Shown: one piece after another, positions 1 to 8,409 of the stretch | Position numbering within the stretch: position 1 is the first letter of the stretch | Layout: the number at the start of each line of letters is the position of its first letter | From: an uncultured Pelagibacteraceae bacterium | GTDB taxonomy: Bacteria > Pseudomonadota > Alphaproteobacteria > Pelagibacterales > Pelagibacteraceae | Assembly (NCBI GenBank): GCA_902598825.1 | Contig: CACKDD010000006.1 | Location: 1 to 55,128 of the forward strand | Reading direction: 5' to 3' | Length of the DNA: 55,128 nucleotides | Notes under the pieces: generated by a model | The model's input: only the letters and a program-made list of their open reading frames with translations | Database searches by the model: none | Told to the model about the DNA's origin: nothing | Translations under genes and position numbers: made by a program

Positions 1-1
1 A

Positions 2-163
2 GCTAGATTTCGAAATCCTGTAATACCAGATTGTAAATTAATTCTTAACATAGAAGCCATAAGATCGCATGGTCGTGTCTGGAAATATAAAGGAGAAGCA
101 TTTGTTGATGATAAGAAAATGGCAGATGCAGTTTGGTCTGCTACAATTGTAGACAAGAAATAA
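2..163 (+). CDS. fabZ: 3-hydroxyacyl-ACP dehydratase FabZ, C-terminal end (partial)
   Basis: An open frame enters from the left edge and stops at a TAA at 161-163, giving the last 53 residues of a protein whose start lies outside the window. The segment starts ARFRNPVIPDC and contains GRVWKYKGEAFVD, which matches the end of the hot-dog fold of FabZ, the dehydratase of type II fatty-acid synthesis. In FabZ the catalytic His and Glu lie upstream, so they are not visible here. It sits directly before lpxD and lpxA, the usual company of fabZ, since FabZ helps supply the 3-hydroxyacyl chains used for lipid A. FabA is the main alternative, but the lpx context favours FabZ. Confidence 0.85.
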   Translation, partial: ARFRNPVIPDCKLILNIEAIRSHGRVWKYKGEAFVDDKKMADAVWSATIVDKK

Positions 164-214
164 TTAGCAATAATTTTTGATAACATAAAAAGATATGCTT
201 TGATAAAAGCTAGC

Positions 215-1192
215 ATGTCTAATCCATTCTTTATTAATAAAGGACCTTTTAATATTTCTGAGCTTTTAAAATTATTAAATTCAAAAACTAAAACAGAAAA
301 AGAACAAAAGATAGTTGATATAAAAGATCTAGTAAGTGCTGAAACTAATTGTATAACTTTTTTTCATTCAAAAAAATATCAGGATTTAGCTAAAAAGACA
401 AAAGCTTCATACTGTATTACTACAGATAATTTTAAAGAATATTTACCTTCTCAGTGTAAATCAATTATTGTGGAAAATGTATTAATTGCCACTTCCTTGA
501 TTACTGCGAAATTTTATCCTAATTCAGTTGAAGATGAATTTGACAATTCAGTGAATAATATTGAAAAAACCGAATTTAAAAAAACTGTAAATTTTGGAAA
601 GAATGTTTTAATTGGTAATAAAGTAAAAATAGGATCTAATTCTTTAATAGGTCATAATACCATCATTGAAAAAAATGTTCAAATTGGAAACAATTGTAAA
701 ATTGGTTCTAATGTTATTTTGAGAAATTCTATTATAAAAGATAATGTAACTATATTAGATAATTGTGTTATTGGTAAAAAAGGTTTTGGTTTTTTTCCTA
801 AATCAAATGAGAACCTGAGGTATCCTCATATAGGTATAGTTATTATTAATGAAAACTGTGAAATAGGATGTGGTGCAACAATTGATAGAGGGTCAATGTC
901 TAATACGGAAATAGGCAAAAATACTTTTCTCGATAATCAAATTCATATAGCTCATAATGTCAAAGTAGGTGAGAATACAATAATAGCTGGACAAGTTGGT
1001 ATTGCTGGAAGTTCAATAATTGGAAATAATGTTAAAATTGGCGGTCAAGCTGGAATTTCTGGTCATTTAAGAATTGGAGATAATGTTGATATAGCTGGTG
1101 GTAGTGGTGTAATAAAAAGTATTCCAAATAATTCTAAAGTGATGGGCTATCCAGCAAAAAAAATACGAGAATTTTTAAAAGAGAGTAGATAA
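215..1192 (+). CDS. lpxD: UDP-3-O-(3-hydroxyacyl)glucosamine N-acyltransferase LpxD
   Basis: LpxD adds the second hydroxyacyl chain, from acyl-ACP, to the amino group of UDP-3-O-acylglucosamine in the cytoplasmic part of lipid A synthesis. The protein has an N-terminal uridine-binding-type domain (about residues 1-95), then a long run of isoleucine-rich hexapeptide repeats forming a left-handed beta-helix. The IAHN motif carries the expected catalytic His, at about residue 247 counted from the ATG at 215. A TTG five codons upstream (200) is possible, but the ATG gives a normal N-terminus and a 325-residue protein close to the family size. The stop overlaps the lpxA start by one base, so the two are translationally coupled. 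Confidence 0.93.
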   Translation: MSNPFFINKGPFNISELLKLLNSKTKTEKEQKIVDIKDLVSAETNCITFFHSKKYQDLAKKTKASYCITTDNFKEYLPSQCKSIIVENVLIATSLITAKFYPNSVEDEFDNSVNNIEKTEFKKTVNFGKNVLIGNKVKIGSNSLIGHNTIIEKNVQIGNNCKIGSNVILRNSIIKDNVTILDNCVIGKKGFGFFPKSNENLRYPHIGIVIINENCEIGCGATIDRGSMSNTEIGKNTFLDNQIHIAHNVKVGENTIIAGQVGIAGSSIIGNNVKIGGQAGISGHLRIGDNVDIAGGSGVIKSIPNNSKVMGYPAKKIREFLKESR

Positions 1193-1974
1193 TGATTCAT
1201 AACACAGCAATAATAGATCCAAAGGCAAAAATTTCTTCTGGTGTTAGTATAGGTGCTTTTACAGTTATTGGACCAAATGTTGAGATAGGTGAAAATACAA
1301 TTATTCAATCTCATGTAAGTATTATAGGAAATACTAAAGTTGGAAAAAATAATAAGATATATCCATTTGCCTCAATAGGAAATGATCCTCAAGACTTAAA
1401 ATTTGATGGAGAGGTAACGAAATTAGAAATTGGTGATAATAACAAGATTAGAGAATATGTTACGGTCAATCCTGGAACAAAAGGTGGAGGAGGTTTGACT
1501 AAAATAGGAAATAACTGTTTGTTTATGGTTTCATCTCATATAGCACATGATTGTCTGGTAGAAGATAATGTTATATTAGCAAATAATGTTCCACTAGGAG
1601 GACATGCTCATATTGAGGAAAACGTTATAATAGGGGGTAATTCAGCAGTTCAACAATTTACTAGAGTAGGAAAATCTTCAATGATTGGTGGTATGTGTGG
1701 AGTAGTTAGGGATATAATCCCATACGCAATGGTTCATGGCAATAGAAGTATTCTTCAAGGATTAAATTTGATTGGCTTAAGAAGAAAAAATATACCAAAT
1801 AAAGAAATCTTAATTTTAACAGAAGCTTATAAAGAAATATTTAAAGATGAAAATTTAACTACTAATTTGAAAAACTTGAAAGAAGAGTTTAAAAAAAATG
1901 ATCTAGTTAATGATGTAGTAAAGTTTTTAGAAAAAGATAAAAAAAGACCAATTTGCACACCTTTTTCAAAATAA
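1192..1974 (+). CDS. lpxA: UDP-N-acetylglucosamine 3-O-acyltransferase LpxA
   Basis: LpxA performs the first step of lipid A synthesis, transferring a 3-hydroxyacyl chain from ACP to the 3-OH of UDP-GlcNAc. The 260-residue protein has the two expected parts: a hexapeptide-repeat beta-helix (about residues 1-185) and an alpha-helical C-terminus. HIAHD at residues 116-120 contains the catalytic His (H119), and GGHAHI and the RSILQGLNLIGLRR region are family hallmarks. The start ATG overlaps the lpxD stop in a TAATG junction, and the next gene, lpxI, starts one base after the stop. The whole cluster reads as one transcript. Confidence 0.95.
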   Translation: MIHNTAIIDPKAKISSGVSIGAFTVIGPNVEIGENTIIQSHVSIIGNTKVGKNNKIYPFASIGNDPQDLKFDGEVTKLEIGDNNKIREYVTVNPGTKGGGGLTKIGNNCLFMVSSHIAHDCLVEDNVILANNVPLGGHAHIEENVIIGGNSAVQQFTRVGKSSMIGGMCGVVRDIIPYAMVHGNRSILQGLNLIGLRRKNIPNKEILILTEAYKEIFKDENLTTNLKNLKEEFKKNDLVNDVVKFLEKDKKRPICTPFSK

Positions 1975-1975
1975 A

Positions 1976-2761
1976 ATGATAGGACTATTCTTAGGTGATA
2001 CTGACTTTTCAGAGGTTGTACTTAAGAAAATCAAAAAATTAAAAAAAAATTATTTTGTTATTGATTTTTCTAAAAATAATAAATTTAAAAAAGACAAAAA
2101 CTCTTATCGAATAAGTATAGGTAAATTTGGTAAAATTATAGATTTAATCAAGGAAAAAAAATCTAAAAAAGTTCTATTTGCAGGAAAAATTGCAAAACCT
2201 AAATTTTCATCTCTTAGATTAGATTTTAAAGGGATTTATTATATGCCAAGTGTAATTAAAGCAGCAAAACTTGGTGATGCAGCTATTATAAAAGCAATTA
2301 TACAGATCTTAAAAAATGAAAAAATAAAGGTAATCAGTTCAATATTTTACAATCCAGAATTAGCTTTGAATAGAGGTATTTACACAAAAGCTAAACCATC
2401 CAAAATTGATAGAAATTCTATTAAGAAAGGTATTAGTTTTTTTAATAAATTTAATAATCTTGATCATGTACAAGCACTAATTATTAAAGGTGGTAAAGTA
2501 ATATCCAAAGAAGATAATCGAGGAACAAAAAAAATGTTATCAAATCTTAAAAATAGTTCTGGTGGTATTTTGATTAAATTTCCCAAAAAAAAACAAGATC
2601 TCAGAATGGATCTACCAACTGTAGGGCTAAATACTTTTAAAGACTGTAAAAAATTTGGTTTAAAGGGAATAGTTCTTAAGTCAAAAAAGAATATTTTTTT
2701 AGATAAACTTAAATGTATTAATTTTGCAAATAGAAACAGAATATTTATTAAAATTATATGA
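1976..2761 (+). CDS. lpxI: UDP-2,3-diacylglucosamine pyrophosphatase LpxI
   Basis: This 261-residue protein matches the LpxI (DUF1009) family, which replaces LpxH in most alphaproteobacteria and hydrolyses UDP-2,3-diacylglucosamine to lipid X plus UMP. Visible family features are the N-terminal GLFLGDTDF segment, FAGKIAKPKF, the LGDAAIIKAI stretch, the central HVQALIIKGGKVIS, and a C-terminal domain with MDLPTVGLNT. It is locked between lpxA and lpxB, overlapping lpxB by four bases. Its presence matters for the metallophosphoesterase gene at 37901, which could otherwise be called LpxH. Confidence 0.92.
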   Translation: MIGLFLGDTDFSEVVLKKIKKLKKNYFVIDFSKNNKFKKDKNSYRISIGKFGKIIDLIKEKKSKKVLFAGKIAKPKFSSLRLDFKGIYYMPSVIKAAKLGDAAIIKAIIQILKNEKIKVISSIFYNPELALNRGIYTKAKPSKIDRNSIKKGISFFNKFNNLDHVQALIIKGGKVISKEDNRGTKKMLSNLKNSSGGILIKFPKKKQDLRMDLPTVGLNTFKDCKKFGLKGIVLKSKKNIFLDKLKCINFANRNRIFIKII

Positions 2762-3894
2762 AAAAAATATTTATTTTAACAGGTGAGCCTTCTGGTGACA
2801 AACTAGCATCGGAGGTAATTTCTAAACTTAAAAACAACAACCCAAATATTGAATATCTATCTGTTGGAGGATCAAACTTAAAAAATTTAGGTATTAAATC
2901 TATATTTGACTTAAAAGATATTACATATCTAGGATTTACTAGTGTTTTGTTAAATATCTTAAAGATAAGAAAAAAGATTAATACAACTGTAGAAGAAATT
3001 ATTAAGTTTAATCCAGATATTTTATTTAGTGTTGATAGCCCAGATTTTACGATGAGAGTTGCTGAAAAAGTAAAAATAATAAACCCTAAAATAAAAACTA
3101 TTCATTATGTTGCTCCTCAAGTCTGGGTTTGGAGAGAAAGTAGAGTTAAAAAGATCAAAAATTTCATTGATCATATTCTTTTACTATTCGATTTTGAAAA
3201 GAAATATTTTGATAAGGAGAATATTAAGAACACATTTGTTGGTCATCCTTTAATAGAAAATCAAAAAAAGATTAAAACAAATTTAGATAATTTCTTAACT
3301 GATAGTAAAGAGATTATTTCTATATTTCCTGGTAGTCGAAAGTCAGAGACAACAGTTCTGCTACCAATTCTTTTAGATTTTATTCAACTTATGAACCAAA
3401 AAAGTTTGGAATATTCATTTGTTTTTCATTCTACAGAAGAGAACAAAGAATTTATTGTTAATTCAATTAAGGATAAAAACACTGAGAACCTACATGTAAT
3501 CTCTGATGATGAACTTAAATCTCAAGTTTTATCTAAATCTATTTTTGCTATTTGTAAGTCTGGAACTGTTTCTTTACAAGTATGTAATGCTCAAATTCCT
3601 TCAATCATTATCTATAAATTAAATTTTATAAATTTTATGATCTTTAAATTTTTAGTTAACGTAAGATTTGCTAATATTATTAATATTATTAATAATAAAG
3701 AAGTAATACCCGAACTATTGCAAAGTGAGTGTAATGCTAATGAAATTTTTAAGTCAGTTAATTATTTATTAAGAAAACCAGATTTAATCAAAAAACAACT
3801 AGAGGAATGCAATAAAACTCTAGAAGGGATTAGATCTAAATCCTCATCCTCTACAGAGGCATCATTAATTTTACAAAACTATCTTGTTACTTAA
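2758..3894 (+). CDS. lpxB: lipid-A-disaccharide synthase LpxB
   Basis: LpxB is a GT19 glycosyltransferase that joins lipid X to UDP-2,3-diacylglucosamine to make the lipid A disaccharide at the inner membrane. The 378-residue protein opens with ILTGEPSGDKLAS, a diagnostic motif, followed by SVDSPDFT, VAPQVWVWRESR, VGHPLIEN, FPGSRKSE and the C-terminal KSGTVSLQ region. Its ATG lies inside the end of lpxI in an ATGA overlap. The last 24 bases overlap the end of convergent gltX, so there is no room for a separate terminator between the two. Confidence 0.95.
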   Translation: MKKIFILTGEPSGDKLASEVISKLKNNNPNIEYLSVGGSNLKNLGIKSIFDLKDITYLGFTSVLLNILKIRKKINTTVEEIIKFNPDILFSVDSPDFTMRVAEKVKIINPKIKTIHYVAPQVWVWRESRVKKIKNFIDHILLLFDFEKKYFDKENIKNTFVGHPLIENQKKIKTNLDNFLTDSKEIISIFPGSRKSETTVLLPILLDFIQLMNQKSLEYSFVFHSTEENKEFIVNSIKDKNTENLHVISDDELKSQVLSKSIFAICKSGTVSLQVCNAQIPSIIIYKLNFINFMIFKFLVNVRFANIINIINNKEVIPELLQSECNANEIFKSVNYLLRKPDLIKKQLEECNKTLEGIRSKSSSSTEASLILQNYLVT

Positions 3895-5271
3895 TCTTTT
3901 TGTCACTTCTTCTTTGCCTAATGATATGATTATATCATAAATACCTGGCCCAAACTTTGAACCGGTTAAAGCTATTCTTAATGGTTGACCAACACCTTTA
4001 AAATTTGTGTCATTAGATTTAATTAGCCCATTGATTATTGGTTCTAATGCTTCTTTGTTAAGTTCAGTAATTTTTTCAAATTCATTTTTAAAGTCTGAAA
4101 TGACTTTTTTGGCTTTGTTATCAATCAATTTAAGATCTTCTTGATTAAAATTGATTTCATCAACCATTATATACTGACCATTAATAAAAATATCTTCTAA
4201 TGTTTTGGCCTTATTTTTTAAGAAAGTTAGGGATTTTTTAATTTTATTTTGCTTTTCAGATTTAATTTCATTTTTAAATAATTTACAGTAATTCATAAAC
4301 TGATCGTATAAGTCTTTTTCATCAATATTTTTTATATAGTGTTCATTCATTGATAGAATTCTGCTCATATCAAGTTTTGATGGTGATTTGCCTATTCCTT
4401 CCAAATTAAAATGTTTTATACTTTCTTCTAAAGTGAATATTTCCTTATCTTTGAAAGACCAACCCAATCTGAGTAGATAATTTCTAAGAGCATTAGGCAT
4501 GATACCGATTTTAGAAAAATCATCTAATGTTGAAGTCTTATCTCTTTTTGAGAGTTTTTTTCCTTCAATCGTCTGGATTAATGGTATGTGAGCAAAAGAA
4601 GGCAAATCCCAATTCATTGCTTGATAAATTTGAATTTGTTTAAAAGTATTTATTTTATGATCATCTCCTCTAATGATATGAGTCATATTCATTTGATGAT
4701 CATCTACAGAGGCCGATAAGTTATATGTAGGAGTACCATCATTTCTTAATATTATAAAATCTTCGATAGTGTTGTTTTCTATTTCCACATCACCTTGAAC
4801 TAAATCTTTCAGTATAGTCGATCCTTCTATTTTACTTTTAAACCTTATAACTGGTTTTATATCTTTTGGCGCATCAGTTTCTTTTTTATCCCTCCATTTT
4901 CTGTCGTAGATATAGGGAATTTTTTTTTGCCTTGATCTCTTCTTTTGTTCTTCTATTTCCTCGTTTGAACAATAACATTTGTATGCATGACCATTTTTTA
5001 ATAATTCATTAGCAATTTTAATATGATCGTCTATTTTTTTTGATTGAATATATTCTTCCCCGTCATGAGTAATACCTATCCATTTTAAAGATTGTATAAT
5101 TTGTTTTTTGTATTCATCTTTTGATCTTTCCTTGTCAGTATCTTCAATTCTTAAATAAAAATCACCATTTTGGTTTTTAGAATATAACCAATTAAATAGA
5201 GCAGTTCTTATTCCACCAATATGTAGTGGACCAGTAGGTGATGGAGCAAATCTAGTTGCTACTTTTTTCAT
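3871..5271 (-). CDS. gltX: glutamyl-tRNA synthetase
   Basis: This class I aminoacyl-tRNA synthetase attaches glutamate to tRNA-Glu. The nucleotide-binding signature is PSPTGPLHIGG (HIGG at residues 17-20) and the second signature is KLSKRDKT (about 239-246). The catalytic core fills the first two-thirds, with a helical anticodon-binding domain at the C-terminus. At 466 residues it is normal length. Many alphaproteobacteria carry two GltX paralogues, one acting on tRNA-Gln; this sequence alone does not show which this is. It lies just downstream of lexA, with a 22-base gap, on the same strand. comEC often lies between them in relatives and is absent here. Confidence 0.94.
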   Translation of the reverse strand: MKKVATRFAPSPTGPLHIGGIRTALFNWLYSKNQNGDFYLRIEDTDKERSKDEYKKQIIQSLKWIGITHDGEEYIQSKKIDDHIKIANELLKNGHAYKCYCSNEEIEEQKKRSRQKKIPYIYDRKWRDKKETDAPKDIKPVIRFKSKIEGSTILKDLVQGDVEIENNTIEDFIILRNDGTPTYNLSASVDDHQMNMTHIIRGDDHKINTFKQIQIYQAMNWDLPSFAHIPLIQTIEGKKLSKRDKTSTLDDFSKIGIMPNALRNYLLRLGWSFKDKEIFTLEESIKHFNLEGIGKSPSKLDMSRILSMNEHYIKNIDEKDLYDQFMNYCKLFKNEIKSEKQNKIKKSLTFLKNKAKTLEDIFINGQYIMVDEINFNQEDLKLIDNKAKKVISDFKNEFEKITELNKEALEPIINGLIKSNDTNFKGVGQPLRIALTGSKFGPGIYDIIISLGKEEVTKRLSNKIVL

Positions 5272-5293
5272 TGAAATTGTTTAGACTATTTTA

Positions 5294-5971
5294 CTAGAAG
5301 TTTCTATATAAAGATACTAAAACGCCTTGAACTTTAACTCTATCTGGACCAAAGATTTTAGTTTCGTAGTTTTTATTGGCGCTTTCTAGCGCAACTACCT
5401 TGCCTTTTTTTCTAATTCTTTTAAGCATAGCTTCATGTTCATCTATTAAGGCTACTACAATTTTTCCGTTATCTGCAGTATCGGTTCTTTTGATAATAAC
5501 TGTATCACCTTCGTTAATTCCTGCTTCTATCATTGAGTCACCTTGAACTTTTAGACCAAAATAGTCACCGTTCTTTTCTAAATTGCTTGGTAAAGGAATT
5601 CTTGAAACCTCATTTTGTATAGCTTCAACCGGTGTCCCTGCTGCTATCTTACCTAAAACTGGCACTTCAACATCGTCAGATAATGGTTTTTCTTCATCTA
5701 AACCACCCTTTATAACGCTAGGAGAAAAACTGTTATAAATATCATTAGCTGATGCGGTTTCTGGCAATTTGATAACTTCTAGAGCTCTTGCTTTATGAGC
5801 AAGTCTTTTAATAAATCCTCTTTCCTCTAATGCACTAATTAGTCTATGAATTCCTGATTTAGACTTTAAATTTAATGACTCTTTCATCTCTTCATATGAG
5901 GGAGATACACCTGAGCTTCTCAACTTCTTGTTGATAAATAACAGCAGGTTTTTTTGTTTTTTAGTAAGCAT
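5294..5971 (-). CDS. lexA: SOS response repressor LexA
   Basis: LexA represses DNA-damage genes and cleaves itself when RecA is activated. The 225-residue protein has an N-terminal winged helix-turn-helix (about 1-65, with GVSPSYEEM and SKSGIHRLISALEERGF) and a C-terminal S24 peptidase domain. The Ala-Gly cleavage site is at residues 111-112 (KIAAGTPVE), the catalytic Ser is 146 in GDSMIEAG, and the Lys is 184 in AMLKRI. A direct repeat GTTC-N7-GTTC lies 25-39 bases upstream of the start (5996-6010), indicating autoregulation. It follows trpC on the same strand but probably has its own promoter. Confidence 0.96.
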   Translation of the reverse strand: MLTKKQKNLLLFINKKLRSSGVSPSYEEMKESLNLKSKSGIHRLISALEERGFIKRLAHKARALEVIKLPETASANDIYNSFSPSVIKGGLDEEKPLSDDVEVPVLGKIAAGTPVEAIQNEVSRIPLPSNLEKNGDYFGLKVQGDSMIEAGINEGDTVIIKRTDTADNGKIVVALIDEHEAMLKRIRKKGKVVALESANKNYETKIFGPDRVKVQGVLVSLYRNF

Positions 5972-5995
5972 AAGAACAAATATCGTACAAAATCT

Positions 5996-6010
5996 GTTCT
6001 ACAAAAGTTC
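5996..6010 (-). promoter_or_regulatory. LexA-binding SOS box (GAAC-N7-GAAC direct repeat)
   Basis: The plus strand reads GTTC (5996-5999), seven bases, GTTC (6007-6010); read with lexA it is GAAC-N7-GAAC. This is exactly the direct-repeat SOS box known from alphaproteobacteria, unlike the palindromic box of E. coli. Its place just upstream of lexA supports negative autoregulation. Confidence 0.85.
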
Positions 6011-6060
6011 TCATAAATAAACAATAGTAAAAATAATGGCCAAAATAAAGGTTTTTTTGA

Positions 6061-6852
6061 TCAAAGAACTGAAAAAATCGAGTTATTTTTTAAATTTTTT
6101 AAAAGTGATTCACCGATTAAAAAAGTTTTAATAGAAGTTTTTTTAGATAATTCTAAGAGTTCATCTTTTGTTTTAATACCACTCTCAGAAACTAAGGGCC
6201 CCTTATGATTTATTAATACATCATGAATATCGTAAGTTGTATTTATATCTGTTTTTAAAGTTTTTAGGTTTCTATTATTTATACCAATCAAAGCTTCATT
6301 AAAACGCAAAGCTCTTTTAGCTTCCTCTACAGTATGTACCTCTACAATTATTGACATATTATGTTTTAAAGCTTCATCATATATTTCTGATGCTAGATTA
6401 TCCGATACTCCAGCCATAATTATAAGTATTGCATCTGCCCCATAACTTTTAGCAAGTGGTACTTGATACTTATCAATAAAGAAATCTTTACAAAGAATAG
6501 GTAAGTCTATTTTTTCTTTTATTTTACTTATATGTAAAGAGTTTCCTAAAAAAAAATCTTCTTCGGTGAGTACTGATAAACAAGTAGCTTTATTTTGGTA
6601 ATATATATTTGCTATCTGTACAGGGTCATAATTATCAAGGATTACCCCAGCTGAGGGACTTGCTTTTTTTATTTCTGCAATAATTGAAAACTTTTGAGCT
6701 TTTAAGTTATTTTCAATTTTTTCTTTAAAATTTAAAAATGTATCATTTTTATCAATTATATCTTTTAAAGATTCTAATTCTAAGGTTTTTTTAAGATTAT
6801 TAATTTTTATAATCTTTTTTTCGATTATTTTTTCAAGTATATTTTTAGACAT
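6061..6852 (-). CDS. trpC: indole-3-glycerol phosphate synthase
   Basis: TrpC closes the indole ring of the tryptophan precursor, converting carboxyphenylaminodeoxyribulose phosphate to indole-3-glycerol phosphate. The 263-residue single-domain protein shows the TIM-barrel motifs IIAEIKKASPSAG, ILCKDFFID, GADAILIIMAG, IGINNRNLKT and LVSESGI. There is no fused TrpF. Its start overlaps the end of trpD by eight bases, and it is the last gene of the trpE-G-D-C operon. In many alphaproteobacteria moaC and moeA follow trpC; here lexA follows after 89 bases. Confidence 0.95.
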   Translation of the reverse strand: MSKNILEKIIEKKIIKINNLKKTLELESLKDIIDKNDTFLNFKEKIENNLKAQKFSIIAEIKKASPSAGVILDNYDPVQIANIYYQNKATCLSVLTEEDFFLGNSLHISKIKEKIDLPILCKDFFIDKYQVPLAKSYGADAILIIMAGVSDNLASEIYDEALKHNMSIIVEVHTVEEAKRALRFNEALIGINNRNLKTLKTDINTTYDIHDVLINHKGPLVSESGIKTKDELLELSKKTSIKTFLIGESLLKNLKNNSIFSVL

Positions 6853-7840
6853 TTTGAATTTTATCTAAATGTTTAATAGTTTTTCCAGACAAAATATGCT
6901 CTCTAGCATGATTATAAGCATCTGCAAAGTCTTGATGTGTTCCATTAACAACTAATCCAGCACTAGCATTTAAGCAAACTGCCTTAGAAAAATCATTATC
7001 TTCACCTTTAAATATATTTATCATTTTTTCAGCATTAAACTTTGCATCATCGCCAATGAGATTTTCAAATTTGTTTGCATTAACATTTAATTTTTTTGGA
7101 TCTATTATAATTTCTGAAATTTTTTTATCTTTTAATTGTGTGATATTAGTTTGAGCATAAGGAGATATTTCATCTAAACCATCCTTACTGTTTACAATCC
7201 ATGCAAATTCTATTTCTAAATTATTTAAAGCATTGGCAAAAATCTTTAGCAGTTTTTTATCAAAAACACCGACAACTTGTTTTTTAACTAGGGCAGGGCT
7301 ACTTAGCGGTCCAATCATATTAAATATAGTTCTTTTACCAATTTTTTTTCTAGTTGGTCCCACAAATTTCATAGCACTATGATAGTTAGGTGCAAACATA
7401 AAACCAAAATTATTCTTTTTTATTTGATCTTGAATATCATTTGGCTCTAAATCAATTTTAATATTTAATGCTTCTAAAACATCTCCAGATCCACATTTTG
7501 AAGATACAGCTTTGTTTCCATGTTTTGCAACTTTCACACCCATACTTGCTAATAATAATGCTGAAGCAGTTGATATATTAAGTGTATTCATACCGTCTCC
7601 ACCTGTTCCACAAGTATCAATACAATTGTTCACATTAACTCTCTTAGATTTTTCTCTTAAAATATATACACCCCCAGCAATTTCATTAGAGGTCTCACCT
7701 TTTTCAGATAGTAACGTTAAAAAATCAAATATTTCTTGATCATTTGCCTTACCTTCCATCAATATTTCGAAAGCGGCTTTACTTTCATCAAATGATAAAT
7801 CTTGTTTAGCCCTTATTTTATCAATGAAATCCTTCATCAT
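6845..7840 (-). CDS. trpD: anthranilate phosphoribosyltransferase
   Basis: TrpD transfers the phosphoribosyl group of PRPP to anthranilate. The 331-residue protein has the family signature DTCGTGGDGMNTLNIST near residue 80, the KHGNKAVSSKCGS loop and GPTRKKIGKRTIFNMIGPL. It starts MMKDF; either of the first two Met codons could be used, and the outer one overlaps trpG by four bases. It is part of the tightly coupled trpE-G-D-C string and is transcribed leftwards. Confidence 0.95.
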   Translation of the reverse strand: MMKDFIDKIRAKQDLSFDESKAAFEILMEGKANDQEIFDFLTLLSEKGETSNEIAGGVYILREKSKRVNVNNCIDTCGTGGDGMNTLNISTASALLLASMGVKVAKHGNKAVSSKCGSGDVLEALNIKIDLEPNDIQDQIKKNNFGFMFAPNYHSAMKFVGPTRKKIGKRTIFNMIGPLSSPALVKKQVVGVFDKKLLKIFANALNNLEIEFAWIVNSKDGLDEISPYAQTNITQLKDKKISEIIIDPKKLNVNANKFENLIGDDAKFNAEKMINIFKGEDNDFSKAVCLNASAGLVVNGTHQDFADAYNHAREHILSGKTIKHLDKIQNV

Positions 7841-8409
7841 TTTTTTAGTTTTATAAAATTTTTTAAAATTTTAATTCCAATCTTAGTTTTAATACTTTCA
7901 GGATGAAATTGCACTCCATGAACATTGTATATTTTGTGATTTACACCCATTATTAATCCATCTTTTGTTTCTGCAGTAATTTCAAGGTCTTTGGAAAGAG
8001 TTTTTTTATCAATTATTAAACTATGGTATCTTGTTGCTTCAAAAGTTTTTGGAAGATTTTTTAATATTCCAGTTTTTTTTGAAAAAATAATACTAGTTTT
8101 CCCGTGCATAAGTTTTCGAGTCTGAATGATTTTAGAACCAAATACTTGTCCAATTATTTGATGACCTAAGCAAACTCCAAGAATAGGTATTTTTTTATAA
8201 AGAGATCTTACTATTTTTAGACAATTTCCAGACTGATTGGGGTTTCCAGGACCTGGTGAAATTACAATTTTATTATATCTTTTTTTGATTATTTCTTTAG
8301 AGGTAATTTTATCATTTCTAACAACTTCAACATTGACATTTAAAGATGATAAATAGTGAAATAGATTAAAGGTAAAACTATCGTAATTATCTATTAATAA
8401 AACTTTCAT
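7837..8409 (-). CDS. trpG: anthranilate synthase component II (glutamine amidotransferase)
   Basis: TrpG supplies ammonia from glutamine to TrpE. The 190-residue protein is a class I glutamine amidotransferase. The nucleophile is Cys80 in GVCLGHQ, with the His169/Glu171 pair in VQFHPES, and SPGPGNP forms the oxyanion region. Like several bacterial relatives it could also serve PabB, since no separate pabA is visible in this window. Its start shares a base with the trpE stop (overlap at 8409), so the two subunits are made in equal amounts. Confidence 0.94.
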   Translation of the reverse strand: MKVLLIDNYDSFTFNLFHYLSSLNVNVEVVRNDKITSKEIIKKRYNKIVISPGPGNPNQSGNCLKIVRSLYKKIPILGVCLGHQIIGQVFGSKIIQTRKLMHGKTSIIFSKKTGILKNLPKTFEATRYHSLIIDKKTLSKDLEITAETKDGLIMGVNHKIYNVHGVQFHPESIKTKIGIKILKNFIKLKK

